This document shows, piece by piece, positions 51,850 to 64,000 of a DNA stretch of 64,000 nucleotides; within the stretch, counting starts at the first letter, position 1; every line of letters begins with the position of its first letter. The notes under the pieces are model-generated. The model did no database searches. It worked only from the letters and a program-made list of their open reading frames with translations, and was not told the DNA's origin. The DNA is taken from positions 25,545,106 through 25,609,105 of the forward strand of contig OX424560.1 of NCBI GenBank assembly GCA_949152475.1, read 5' to 3'. The stretch is from Terebella lapidaria. Its lineage: Eukaryota > Annelida > Polychaeta > Terebellida > Terebellidae. A program made the position numbers and the translations under genes.

Positions 51850-53327
51850 CTCAAGTCGGGATTGTTTGATCAGTCTGTACAGACATAACCTCCAGTATAA
51901 GACATTGCATTCTTTGGAGAACATGTTCCTGTGCAGTGGTACTTCTTACATTTGAATCGGATGGCTTTTGGTGCTGACATCTGATCTGTATGGTGATTCG
52001 AGATGCTCTCAGCAACCACACTCGAGCCATGATCATTTGGGCTTGAAGCTATGACAGCCTTCTGTAGCGAGGTTCTCCATATGCATGCCTAATAGCTGAC
52101 TCATGCAACGTGGTGTTTGAGAGCTTCCTTTTTTGGTACAAGATGAAGTTTTCGCACATTCCTGCTGCAGAATTGTTTGTACCTGACAGAATTTATGTCT
52201 GTTTAGAAATATTCGTGTTTTTTTTGGAAAAATTTCTTGGAGAAATATAAAACACATTCACAGCCATCGAGAAGTTCTTCTCTGTTGGAGAATGATTTAC
52301 CAATCTTTTTCCTGACATCACACATGTTTTGAAAAGCCATTGTCGACTGAAATGGCCGTGTCTTTCTTTTGGCAACAACACCACTACATACGACCATGCC
52401 AAGTGAGATGCCTATGGCTGTGGTGTCGATGTACATGTACCTTCTACATTGTTTGTTTTCAGGGCAGGATAGAACTCTTGCACATGCCAACACAGCAACT
52501 TAGGTGCTGGTGACCTGAGGATGAAGAAGCTATTTGCTTTTGATGCTGCATGACTGGCACCTTCCTCCTGTTTGATGCTCAACTGATCGAACCAGTAGTC
52601 CGAATGGTGCTGTGCCCAATAACGACGTTGTAGTACTCTTTACTATGTGTTAGTAATTACAACAAGTGGTCAAGACTACATACTCAGTCTGCTGTCATTC
52701 AAAGCGGAAGTGAGACCGACTTGTCTAATTACTCACGTCACATAAATTTCTTCGACCGTGTTGAACAATTTTGATTTTCCCTGGATCGTGACTTGAAAGC
52801 TTCCCCGTTTGGCACGCTTTGCATGCTCCGAGTTCTTGATGTATACAACGGATCAAGGATCCATGACATAGTTGACTCTTTTGTGAGTGAGCATGTATGC
52901 ATGTAGGCACCAGTTGAAAGATGTACTGAGCCTGAACTCCAAGTGTCTTGGGAGCATTCTTGACAAAGTGCAGTACTTCCATACCATTGATGAGGACTGC
53001 CGATTGTGGAACATCTTCAACTAGTTCATGGTAATCTTCGAGGATGTGTAACAGAGACACCTTGGTTGTTTAAGCAGGAACACCACCTGTGTTGGCCAAT
53101 GTCCATGGCAGTAACCATAATGGGACTGCATCTTTCATGTTCAGTTGACAATTCCGAGCAATAACTAGCATTTTTGCAAATATACTCCGATCAGCTTGTA
53201 TAACCAAATATGTTGCAACCACCTTGGTTGTCTTTGTTTGCACGATGATGCTGACTGTCTTGAAAGATAATTTTGGCAGTGTGGCAAACAAGTTGACTTG
53301 GTTCATTTGTAAATAAAACTGCTTCAT
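51850..53327 (-). pseudogene. Decayed protein gene inside the 4.6-kb element
   Basis: Read on the minus strand, coding-like pieces follow in order with stops and frame changes between: 53327-53070 (VPLWLLPWTLANTGG), 53060-52725 (VPQSAVLINGMEVLHFVK), 52493-52203 (DGCECVLYF), then past a stop TDINSVRYKQFC and VPKKEALKHHV near 52190-52100, and ACIWRTSLQ near 52080. The order resembles a large family of uncharacterised invertebrate proteins with 'PW(S/T)LA', 'DGM' and 'LPPxxxAxxxH...RAxYQAxIW' blocks, as I remember them. Function is unknown and the present copy is clearly broken. Confidence 0.4.
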
Positions 53328-53794
53328 TTGTCTCTTGCTGTGAGTAGATCATGTAATATGTGTCATTGACTGTGATTCCAGATGCTGTGTTGATGAGAGT
53401 CTTATGTTCATCTCCGAGTACTCAATGGGTAGACCCTGCTTACAATGATGCCCAACACTTTGTGTATATCTCCTTCATCCTTCCGATTGCCTGTACAACT
53501 GACATCTTTCTGTGGATTTCTTATATGAACGCCTGTCACATTTTTCGCAAATCTGCAGAATCATTGTTCTGTCATGGGTTGTGATTATCCAACGTTGTGC
53601 AGAACCACGGTTGAGACTGGTTAATTAGAGTCCAGGATATTGTATGCTCGATGGTTTGGTAACAACTGCTTGTGTGAAAACACTTTCCTAACATCGCCGA
53701 ACATAGAATCCCCCTTTGGGAAGTCTACATGTTACTCTGTGGTGTGACTCGGACAGAATACCACTGGTCACTCTGGTGATTCTGGCAAACTACT

Positions 53795-54667
53795 GCTGGT
53801 ACACTTGGTGACTGATTCTACCAAGTATCAATGGTATATCACTTAACCACATAAACATTTATTAAACCACAAATGGTGAATTTTCTAAGATGCCTACATT
53901 TTGTATACAAACAGTAAATCATTATGGTCCAATTTTGGGATTTTTTTTTCTTGTTTTGATGGGAAAAATTTTACATCTCGACCTGATTATTGCACGATAT
54001 GTTTGAAATGATGATTCGTATCATCTGACATCAAAATAATTATTCTAGCAGAGTTATATGTGAGAGTATAACTAGCTTTGTCAAATTTGAGACTATCATG
54101 CGATCACGGAGTACGCTAGGGGGTATTGTTAGGTTCATTTGATTACTAGCAGTAAACTTGGTTAAGACCTTTGAATGGTTTATTTTGGCAGAATGGTATA
54201 TAATCTGGGGGAATTTTAGTGAAGTTTTCGTAAAGATAAAATAGATTTGTGAGCTGGAACACCCATTTTCGCAGGTCTGAGATTGTGAAATCGAAGGCAA
54301 TTTCGGACTTATTGTTATGTGTTTTCATGTTATAATACAAAACTTACACCATGAACTGCTGTAGATGGTATTTTTCTTGATTTGCCATGTAATTCCAGAC
54401 ATTTTGACACCAAAATGATAACTCTAGCTTCATTATTCACGATTCAACAGTCTTGTATGAGAATTTCAAAATGAGAAAAATAACCGCGGCTTCGTCCGTA
54501 TATAAAATTGTTAGAATTTTATGAAAAAAGTAAAATTTTGAATGTCATCCGGGCTAACATTGACCAGTAAGGACCCTACTTTGATCCCAGCATGGGTGAC
54601 AGGCAGTAACATTCCATCCCCCCTATCGTCATTTCTAAGGCTCTTTATAGAAAACGTGCCTAGACTA
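53795..54667 (-). repeat. Right terminal inverted repeat of the 4.6-kb element
   Basis: Reverse-complement counterpart of 50069-51080, lacking that arm's internal duplication. It ends CCTAGACTA directly against the ATGT duplication. Confidence 0.85.
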
Positions 54668-57600
54668 ATGTGAACCTCTTCTGGTTGGTATAAAATAAAA
54701 TTTGTGTGCATGTTGAGTGTTTTATCTTTATTGATTGCACCCATTCATTCATCGAAAAGAAAACGTTTGCAAATAAGGAACAAATAGTAGCTGTTTTTAT
54801 TGTAGGTACAATGATCTACAGTGCAAACTCTTGGATGCCACAGAAAACCATACAATTTCATAACCATCGCAGTCCACAAGAAGTGAAGAAAAATATACTA
54901 TCTCACCGACTCTCACTCGCCATCAATACCTCGGTACTGGGAGGACATACCCTTCCAAAGTTATTCCGGTAAACATCCTTAACACTCATAGCCTTCTGAT
55001 CATCGATCATATATCGAACTGAAACACTATTAACACTATTAACTTTATTCCGCTAGAAAATAACTTATCGGCCAGTGACTACATCCTTACTTACAAAATA
55101 GGAAAATATCTGGAAACCTTGGTGTTTCTGCGTTTTAAGTGTGGAATTGATCAATCCTCACATTTAAAAAAAGATGTGATGTGTTTAACCCTGGTTTGCA
55201 GAAAGTAAAAAAAAAGTGGAGAAAAACTCAACTACCGCTCTGGACTTAGATACTAATTTGACAAATATTCCATATTGCAATGTCAAGCGATGCACATAAT
55301 TTTAATGACATGCATGGTGTCAAGTGATGTGATTTCTTTCGTTGTTTTCGCATATTGAGGACAAAATTCGCCCTTGCTCTCTGTATCAATCGGTTATATC
55401 AGAAATGTTCAGTGAATATGTATTGTCTCCTTATCATTCTAATCAGTGAATGGGCATTTTACCATACCGCCTCAACCACAAGTCAACATTTAAAAAAAAG
55501 CAGGTTGATCGGCTGATTTCAACATTGTGGATTCTTTCTATTATTATAAATTCGCTTTTTCATGGCAGTTTTTCATGACACGCAACAGGGACAAATGATA
55601 AAATGTCATCTTTGCGGCTGAAAAGGATACACTGGAGTAACGTGTCAGGAACACACCTCGAGCATTGCATTTGTGTAATTACAGTATAATTATTGCATGG
55701 CTAATATTTCTCCCGCCACATCCCAAAATGTAATCGCATCTCCCATGTGCTGCCTTAAGCAGATACCCTCGTGTGTAATTACTTAACGGAAGTTTGGGAC
55801 GTACACTGGGAAGAAGAACACCGGGCGCTTTCAACTGGATTACACGTTTATAATTTCTACATACATCCCACAAAAATGTATAAACTGTGAAATGTACTTC
55901 CAGATATCACATATGACCTGCATGAACTAAGGGAGATGACCTTAATTTTCACTCATTATGTCCACCCACTTTCCCATTTAATTGCAGTGCCGGTGGCAAA
56001 TCGTTCCTCACAATTAAGATAATGCCTTGTTATCACTTCATTTTCTCCGGCAATTTCCTTGGCAAGGTGCCGCAGGCGTATGTTCGTTGAATGGTTATGA
56101 TCAATGTAATAAATTTCACATAGTAAGATATTTCCTGAGGTATTCGTTTGCAGATTGCATCAGCGTGAGGAAAGGCATTGAACCCGATACCTATGAATGA
56201 TATCCACAGGAAAGACTCTTGATAAGGCACGGCTTGAGAGTTGTTAGGCCTTCAGTGAATTCACCAAGTGCCTTTCCCACAGTTTGATGTTATGTAATAC
56301 TCAAGGGTCATTCATCTGGATATACAGAGTGATTCCCATTTGAGTGTGTGCCCTTTAGGGCTAGCGTGTCGTCGAGATGGTGATGCCGAAGCTCTATGTA
56401 TTGATGTTATTGCACGTGACTTTGATTGATGTACAGCTGGAATCATAACAACAAATCACGTTTTTTCGCGAATGTGAATATTTGCTTAACTCCTAGAATG
56501 GGAAGTTGTCCCTCATCGACGCTCATACAAACAGACAGTTTGCAATAGCATGTCACCTTCATATCCTCTAACACATGTGCCATAGTATTTTTTCAAACAC
56601 CGCTCGCGTCAGTGAAATATCTTGCACCCTGATAGAGAGCCATCAATGATCGAGCCAATCCACTGCAATCAATGGATCTATGATTACTGCTGCTGATCTA
56701 AAAAACGAAATGAAATACCAAGGTATATGCATATATATATTAGTATTTAGAATATGTATGCGTAAAGATTCTTTCATCTAAGTCACATTAGATCACATAA
56801 GTCTAAATCACATACGGGTGTGTATACGAAAGAAGTTGTCGTCATTTCGATCTTGCTTATGAACACTGACTTAGTGGAGAATAGCCCACACGTTGCACTA
56901 ATTGGCTGAATCAATGTGACTTTCTCGCAATATACTCCACCAGTTGTGAATTCACCTATCACCCCAATGCAAATACATTGTTGTTGTTGTCAAAATGTCT
57001 GAGATAAAGTTTAACATTGGAGTAAGGTGCCAAATTTTGCAGTTTGCAAAATAAATATTGCTGCACCAATTTGCTGAATCGACGCGACTTTCAAGCATTG
57101 GGAATATGTTCCACATGTTGTGAATTCAGCTACCACTCCAATGCATATACATTTTCATCCACAGCTCCAAATGTGCATTCGACACATGTTCCGGAACAAT
57201 ACCCAGTACATCACGTTCAAGCATGGCACTTTGTAGCAAGTGATGCTTGTGTACCAAACAAATTTTCATAGTTCCCAGGTGCAGCCAGTAGTTCAAGAAT
57301 TTAGTTTGCCAAAAATATGACGCAGTATGGCAACAATGTATTCTTTGTCATGCAATCGACAGGTAATTTAGATTTCATTGATCAAACAATGACTGATAGA
57401 TTTTGAATAACTATGAATTTCGAAATGCAAAGTAATACACGCCGACATGAGACTTCAGACTGGTTCGAACCATTTTGGTTCTGTTTCTGGTGCTTTTCAT
57501 AGTTGATTTGTTACAAAGGACTTCCCTTTATCTGTTTATAACACCACATAATTGATTGTACTACTTTTGCACAGTAAGGTCAGGCACTTTCAATGGTACA

Positions 57601-58067
57601 TATTCGGAAATGAGGACATCACTGCCTCCAGAACCCTACAGCAGGACAGGAGGACCATAATGTTTGATATGAAATCCCTACATGATAGAGAACTGTAACG
57701 GGCAAAAGATTACATCGATTATTCAAAACCCATCGTTTATTAAAAATGAGCCAAGTAGTGTTAAAAAAATATGACGATGTTAATTGGGCCATATTCGAAT
57801 GTTCTCATGCAGTGACCAGTTATATAGATAAATAGATGGAATCTGTAGCTTATTTGAGGATGGGCAACAATAAATGAAGTCTGGATTTGCTGGCGAACTG
57901 GTTGCAAGACTTCAGATTGTTTGGACGGTCATGATCATTCGTAACGGTGATACCACATTCACCTCATGAATTTTGTTTTCATGTAATGAAAAGATACGTT
58001 TTTCGAATGGAAGCAAGTCATTACAACGAAGCTGATGTGTTTTATAGCTAAACAAATTTGATTAATA
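54668..58067. repeat. R2 mosaic, unit f continued; no gene
   Basis: It is nearly identical to 47977-48638 up to 55330, then block B near 55675, block C at 56045 and diverged R1-like segments (56870-57740). A 165-bp-type unit closes it at 57899-58060. No recognisable coding sequence. Confidence 0.65.
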
Positions 58068-58258
58068 TAGTCCGGCAGTGAACCTTGTTAAATTAGCCTG
58101 ACCTCAAAGTGTTTGATAAAGTTTTTTTCTCTCTTGATTATTCATTATCAGGGTCTACGTGAAGAATTCCAGGTGGGTGTGAAATTCTCACCCTTGGGGA
58201 ATTTGAGAAATACAAGATGGCCGCCATGGAGGGTGATTTCAACCATCTGAAATATAAC

Positions 58259-58628
58259 TGAGCAGTGACACCACTGAGTCGGTGTCACTGCTGGCGGACG
58301 TTAAATCTGTCCCCGAGGATACCATCAACTCAGTAGCCTTCTGGCTATTGATTAGGTACTTATGTACTTGTCATATATCTGTTCCATGGGGTTTGTTTCG
58401 GATTTCTAAAATATTTTCATAGGTTGTTGGGCAGTTGTATACTAATTCCATCAGGTGTACAGTAGAAACAACTACATTTAACACACTGTCTGCCCCTGAT
58501 GACGCCAGTGTGTCTTTGGATAAACTATTTGGTCGGGCTTTGTTTCTATTGTAAAATGTTGTATTTTACGTTTGTTATTGGCATCATCAAAATCTACTGT
58601 ATTTGTGGTAATAGATTGATACTTACAT
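58259..58628 (+). mobile_element. Nested 370-bp retroelement fragment, Penelope-related leader
   Basis: It begins with the folded leader (58273-58334) shared with 7922-7982. Its last about 140 bases match the reverse complement of 49221-49368 and stop at the same terminal bases (...GATACTTACAT). It may be a short non-autonomous derivative of a Penelope-like element. No open frame. Confidence 0.6.
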
Positions 58629-59004
58629 AATTCAGCCCATACCTTTACTTCTAGAGTACATAGAAGTGCGAACTTGGTGTCTATACCCATGTTTTCTGGT
58701 ATCAGCTTTACACTAGTGCCACTAAACTATAGTTATGCCTGTCCGCCATCTTGGAAAACAAAATGGCCGCGTATTTTTGGTCATTTGTGCCCGAATATTT
58801 GCCCAAAACTGTTTGATTTTATATGTAATGTAATGACAAATATGTTCAAAGATAATGCGTAGCAGTGGAGTATCATGTATTGCTTAAGTGAATTGTTTTG
58901 TAGGTATTGTCATACAATAAACGTTGAGGGGACAGGTGACATTGCCCTCCATGTCTTCAACGTTGTCACCAGTGTCCTGAGAAGTTCATTTTGCAGGAAG
59001 TTAA

Positions 59005-59540
59005 GGGTTTGATGCTGACAGATGATTTCATTGATTTGTGGCCCCGTTCATCGCCGCCACCTTGGATTTCAGGGTGAATACTTATCGGAGTTGAAGTTCA
59101 TTGACACCATTGGATTCGGAGTTGAATCACCCTTCAAAACCCTGAGATAGAACCCAAAATTATGATTATATCACAAATATTGGGGATTTTGAGAGCATGA
59201 TGTGAACATTTGACTTCATTGGTTTACGGGCTCAATAGTCGTCGCCATCTTGGATTTCAGACTGATTGCTTATCAGAATTAAAATATATTGACAACATTG
59301 ACTCCTCACTCTTCGAAATGCTGAGCAGGAACCCATAATTATATTTATGTCACAATTATTGAAGAAGTTGAGGGTTTGATGTGAACAGTCAATTCCATTG
59401 CTTACGGCCTCATTAATCGCCGCCATCTTGGATTTCAGGCTGAATAATTATCGGAATTAAATTTTAGTGACACCACTGGATTCCACGTCCTTCAAGACCC
59501 TGGACTAGAACCCAAAATTATGTTTCTATCACAATTATTG
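59005..59540 (+). repeat. Three diverged tandem units of about 180 bp in the foldback centre
   Basis: 'catcttggatttcag' with preceding 'gtttgatgtgaac' recurs at about 59005-59070, 59190-59255 and 59368-59440. The rest of the centre to 59763 has no feature. Confidence 0.8.
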
Positions 59541-60305
59541 AACAAGTTATAGCTGTTTAAGGATTTCCAAAGACCCACGGTGGCCATCTTTGAAATGACG
59601 CCATTTTAAGCCATTTCCGTGATTCAGATTTTGGTAGACTTTTTTTCCTGTTAATTAGTATACCCAGTACTGGTGGAAACCACGATAAAACCTTTTTTGC
59701 AATTTGCTGTGGGTCAGTTGGTTGTTTGTCATAGATTGACCTGTGTATGTGTCAAACTCGCTGCAAAATGAACTTCTCAGGACACTGGCGACAACGTTGA
59801 AGACATGGAGGGCAATGTCACCTGTCCCCTCAACGTTTATTGTATGACAATAACTGCAAAACAATTCACTAAACAATACATGATGCTCCACTGCTACGCA
59901 TTATCTTTGAACATATTCTTCATTTCATTAAATATGAAATCGAACAGTTTTGGGCAAACATTCGAGCAAAAATGACCAAAATTACGCTGCCATTTTAATT
60001 TCCAAGATGGCGGACAAGCATAACTATAATTTACTGGCACCATTGTAAAGCTGATATCAGAAAACACGGATACAGACACCAAGTTCGCACTTCTATGTAC
60101 TCTAGAAGTAAAGTTATGGGCTGAATTTTATTTCAGATGGTTGAAATCACTCTCCATGGCGGCCATCTTGGATTTCTCAATTTTCCCAAGGGTGAGAATT
60201 TCACACCCACCTGGAACGATTTACGGATATACCAAATAAGTAAAATCAGAAGAGAAAAAAGCTTTATCAAACACTTTGAGGTTGAGTCACCCTACTGCCG
60301 GACTA

Positions 60306-63300
60306 ATATATTACAAGCGTCAGAAGTTGTTTTTGAAAGGCACAATGGACACTCGTATTCTCAACTGCTTTTTGATATATGTAATAGCATATTCCACAAA
60401 ATCTGCATACAGTTTCATCCACTTCAATCTTCCTCTAAGAAAGCTTCAATTACGTTTTTATGGATGGCTATCAATCTAGAAGATGCGCGTTTCAAACTTT
60501 TTCTCCTTGTACTAAAAACACCCAATGAGTTCCACGAGTTGATGTCTTGACTTGAAAGATTTAGCATAGAACAAGAAATTCGCACTTCAACAAGAAGATA
60601 AAGCGGTACTTTCACCTGCAATGAAATGGTTGTGATGTATTTCAAGCAATATTCGCATTGAAATTCGCACAGGAGTGGAATCCCACCTAATTATCCACAT
60701 TAATGACCCTTAGACATCACATCACAAAAATCCGTGGGAAAAGTACTTGGTGAATTCACTCAATTCCTGAACAACTCTCAAGCCGTGTTCCACCAATATC
60801 CTGCCCCGTAGATATTGTTCATAGGTACTTCAGTAAGAAGATAAAGTGGTATTTTCACCTGCAATGAAATGGTTGTGATGTATTTCAAGCAACAACACAC
60901 GTATATGTAAGTATAGTGCAATGTATCACACATTAAACATGAAGCTGTGTTTCTCGATATAAACGTATTATGATGGCAAATAACTATCCGAGACTTGATT
61001 TGTTCTATCAAAGGTTCTTTAGGAATTTGAACACCTGTTTTTCTGAAGCCACATACCCAAGTTAAATCTATTGCTTACAAGTTCATGCATCCGGAACATC
61101 ATCATAACATTCTTTTTTCTTACCCAAGATGAACATAGAAAGTCAGAATTATATGCAACTCCATACAGATTTTCGGATAGGCGTGAAATAACTGCTTCAA
61201 ATAAAACAACAGAACGTATTGCCCTATAAAGATTTCATGTGCTGTCAGCGGATGAAATAAGAATAGGCAACTACAAATATACCACTCTATATAACTTGTC
61301 CTTCTTCTGGCTCCACTGTAATGAACTGTGACTGGTCTCCAATGGCACCCACAACGCATCCTGGCCCATAGATATTGGAAGTGTCATGGACATTACCTCA
61401 CAAATTTGATGACTTTTGGAGGTTGTGTGCCATTTGAAGGCATGGCCTTGCCTCGCTATATGATAATGACTTAATGGCTACATACTGTCAAGACATGTGC
61501 CTGGAAAATGATGCTCAGAATCAAAGGGATGTAAAGTAAATGCGTAGCGTATTTTGTAACATGTAAAAAGGACACAGTGTTTATGGAGTGGCAGGAACAA
61601 TCATTGCTTAGCTGACAGGTGTATCAAAACATCACCATTGTCTTTATAACGTATACATACATAGCATAGAAATACATAATTTATTGTTCCTTGCAACGCA
61701 ACACATATGGTGGACTTAGACAATAGACACGACAACTGCATGTTACGAGCTGCTGATACAGTAGTTGCGTTATTAATTATGGGCATTGTCTGGTGAAATT
61801 CACTGACTGTTGATATTCGATGCGAATCGCTTATATGATTGTTGTTTAACGAAGTTGTCGCACATCTTGGCTGTTTCATCTTTATTGGTTACACCCATAA
61901 GTTCCACCATAAGTAAGCAAATTCAAAACAAGTAGCATCTAAAGTAGGTACAATGATTCACAGTGCGCACTCTTGGATGCCACAGGAAACCATACAATTC
62001 CATAACCTTCACAGTCCACAAAGAAGCTAAGAAAAATACGCTAGCGCACTGAACCCCGCTGGCCATCACCTTGGTAATGGCGGGGGAACCACCCTTAAAA
62101 ATTCATCATTTTGGTAAACATCCTTAACACTCATAATCTTCTGTAAACTATATGGACAACCCACTGTTTCCGCGTTTCAAGTGTGTGTATCTTTCTCAAT
62201 TCTTACCTTTCAAAAAAGATACCCTGTATACCCTTGCTATGCCGAAAGAAAAAATCGAATGAGTGACCAAAACTCAACTACTGCTCTGGACTTGAATATC
62301 GATGTTACTATATCCCATGTTGCAACGTCAAATGATGGATATAATTCTGATGACATGTATGGTGTCAAATGAATATGATTTTCTTTTTTGTCTGCAGGTC
62401 GCGGACAAAATTTCTCATTCCTGTCTGATTAAATCGGTTATACTAGGGTTAGAAATATTCAGTCATTATTTTCTCTCCGTGTCATATTAATCATTGATCC
62501 TTCTTCAGACAAAGCAAGTTTATCAACAGCCGGTACTGACATCAATTTTTCCCACTTTTAAAAATTTGCCCTTGCAATGTAACAGTTACCAACAAGCAGC
62601 AGGGACAACCTTTTCAGCGTCTTCTTTGCGACTGGAATGTCTTGAGTATACACTGGAGTAACGTGCCAGGAACACACTTGGAGCATTGCATTTACGTAAT
62701 TGAAGTATAGTTATTACACTGCTTATATTTCTTCCTCCATATCCCCAATGTAATAATAGCTGGCATTTCTTGTCTTTGGCAGATACAACTGGGTGTAATT
62801 ATTCAACGGAATCATTAGGTGTGCATTGGCAGGTTCCAAGAGAATTACAGGTTCACCGTTCCCACATATATCACACACAAATGTATTATCTGTGAATTGT
62901 ACTTCCCGATTTCACATATGGCATGCATGAACTCAGGGTGATGACCTTAATTTTCACCCATTATTTCCTTCCAGTTTTTCAGTCAATTGCTGTGCCCGTG
63001 GCAAATCCTCCCTCCTAATTAAGAAAATACCTTGTTATCACCTGCTTTTCTTGGGCAATTTCCTGGGCAGTGTGCAATGGGCGTATGTTAGCTGAATGGA
63101 TCTGATCAATACAATAATTACTCACATAATAAGGCATTTCCTCTTTGACTGGGAATATTGAATAGGTGGTTATCTGGCCTATTTCCTTGTAGATACCAAT
63201 GCGCGTGGGAAGACATTGAACCTGGTACCCATGAACGATATCTCCAGGGATAGCTCTTGATGAAGTACTGCTTAAGAGTTGTTCAGGACTTGAGTGAATT

Positions 63301-64000
63301 CACAAAGTACTTTTCCCACGGTCTCTTGTAGTGCAATGTCTAAGGGTCATTATTGTGGATAATAAGGGGGAATATCACTTAAAAGTCAGCCCTTTAGGTT
63401 TAGCGTGCCGTCGACATGGCGAAGCCGGTGATGTAAACATTATTGTTATTGCACGTGGCATTGGTTGATGTACAGGGGGGGATGAAATTACTTTTTTTTC
63501 GCGAGTGCGAATATTTGTTCAAGTCCTACTACCAGGACTTCGGCCACGTTCGTACAAACTGTTTAAGAATCTGCAGTAGCCTGCCACTTTTCACATCCTT
63601 CCATATTTGTGCCAAAGATTTTTTTTCAAACACCGCTCGTCTAGATGAAATCGCAAGTTAAACTCCAATGGAAAGCCATCGATAATCGAGCCAAATCAAC
63701 AGCCATCAACGGATCTCTCCCTCTCTTATTCGTTTTCTCCCCCTAACACCCTATAATGCACAAAAGCACAGCGGTCTGTGATTCATCAAATTCCAAAACC
63801 GATCATATCAGGTTCTTCGAACAAGTTCACTTCGGACCTGCTTTAGCTCGATGCATTTCCGGTCCCTAGTGGAGGCCGCACATACTGCTCTCTCAAACTG
63901 TCTACTCGGACACCTCGTTCTCCCCATTTTTTTTAACAAACAAGTTAATGTATTTCGATCAAAATTTGGTGCCTGCTCGGACAAAGCCGAAGTTTTAAGA
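60306..64000. repeat. R2 mosaic, unit g; no gene
   Basis: 60306-60560 continues the sequence interrupted at 58067. Block D minus is at 61200-61500, block A at 62290-62370, block B near 62695, block C at 63052. From 63720 to the end ('cctctcttattcg' onward) the sequence leaves the repeat and I recognise nothing in it. Confidence 0.65.

Larger units (their letters stand above)
50069..54667. mobile_element. 4.6-kb DNA transposon with long terminal inverted repeats
   Basis: ATGT is duplicated at 50065-50068 and 54668-54671. The R2 copy at 47960-47995 is the clean empty site (CGATGTGAACCTC). Ends are AGACTAGG... and ...CCTAGACTA. The inverted arms run about 50069-51080 and 53795-54667, with an extra internal duplication in the left arm (50690-50950). 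The centre holds a decayed minus-strand gene. A 4-bp duplication with long arms occurs in several superfamilies (for example Sola, Chapaev, Academ), so I do not assign one. Confidence 0.85.
58070..60303. mobile_element. Foldback DNA element with about 550-bp inverted arms
   Basis: The tips are GTCCGGCAGT and ACTGCCGGAC, flanked by TA on both sides. The arms are 58070-58258 plus 58629-58998 on the left and 59764-60303 on the right. The left arm is split by a nested 370-bp insertion, while the right arm is uninterrupted and gives the empty site. Both arms carry an AAGATGGCCGCCAT-type segment. No transposase is visible; the frames on both strands are arm sequence. Confidence 0.8.

Noticed and set aside
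58490..58540. Hammerhead starting at CTGATGA (58496)
   Set aside because: GCCC/GGGC flanks fit stem I, but the GAAA element and a good stem III are missing, and the homologous sequence near 49370 reads AATGATGA.

Overview
The window looks like an animal genome, most likely a mollusc. It is AT-rich and intron-containing, with no bacterial-type operons. It carries tandem-core elements with a GACG microsatellite and terminal hairpin (pearl-like, as in oysters), a Penelope-like retroelement, and many nested long-inverted-repeat DNA transposons. Nearly everything outside about 11.4-23.6 kb is repetitive. Most short open frames there are by-products of repeats and are not annotated as genes.

Layout. 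1-7745 and 23856-24950 are copies of a roughly 2.5 kb dispersed repeat (R1). One copy is interrupted by a 2.3 kb pearl-like element (1703-3974). Another is interrupted by a 16.1 kb composite insertion (7746-23855). That insertion holds a decayed Penelope-like element (7871-11203; GIY-YIG domain upstream of the reverse transcriptase) followed by two convergent spliced genes. The first, on +, is a 15-exon gene (11670-20126) whose exons join in frame into a 774-residue THAP zinc-finger protein with a Kolobok-like transposase core. The second, on -, is a 3-exon gene (23562-20982) for a 172-residue cysteine-rich protein resembling the P2X7 intracellular (ballast) domain. Upstream of both start codons lies the same 18-base CRE-containing sequence in mirror orientation, with weaker similarity around it. 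The pair may therefore be, or descend from, a two-gene transposon. This is the most interesting part of the window.

24951-64000 is a mosaic of R1 fragments and a second multi-kilobase family (R2), arranged as imperfect direct repeats of about 1.4-6 kb. Several transposons have inserted into R2, and the neighbouring R2 copies provide empty sites that fix their ends. They are a 1.08 kb element built of CTCGAT hairpins (36226-37302, 7-bp duplication), a truncated Penelope-like insertion with an inverted 5' segment (49221-49951), a 4.6 kb element with inverted repeats near 0.9 kb and a decayed protein gene (50069-54667, ATGT duplication), and a 2.2 kb foldback element with its own nested insertion (58070-60303). 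I saw no rRNA, convincing tRNA or CRISPR array. All family names come from reading motifs, without database searches.
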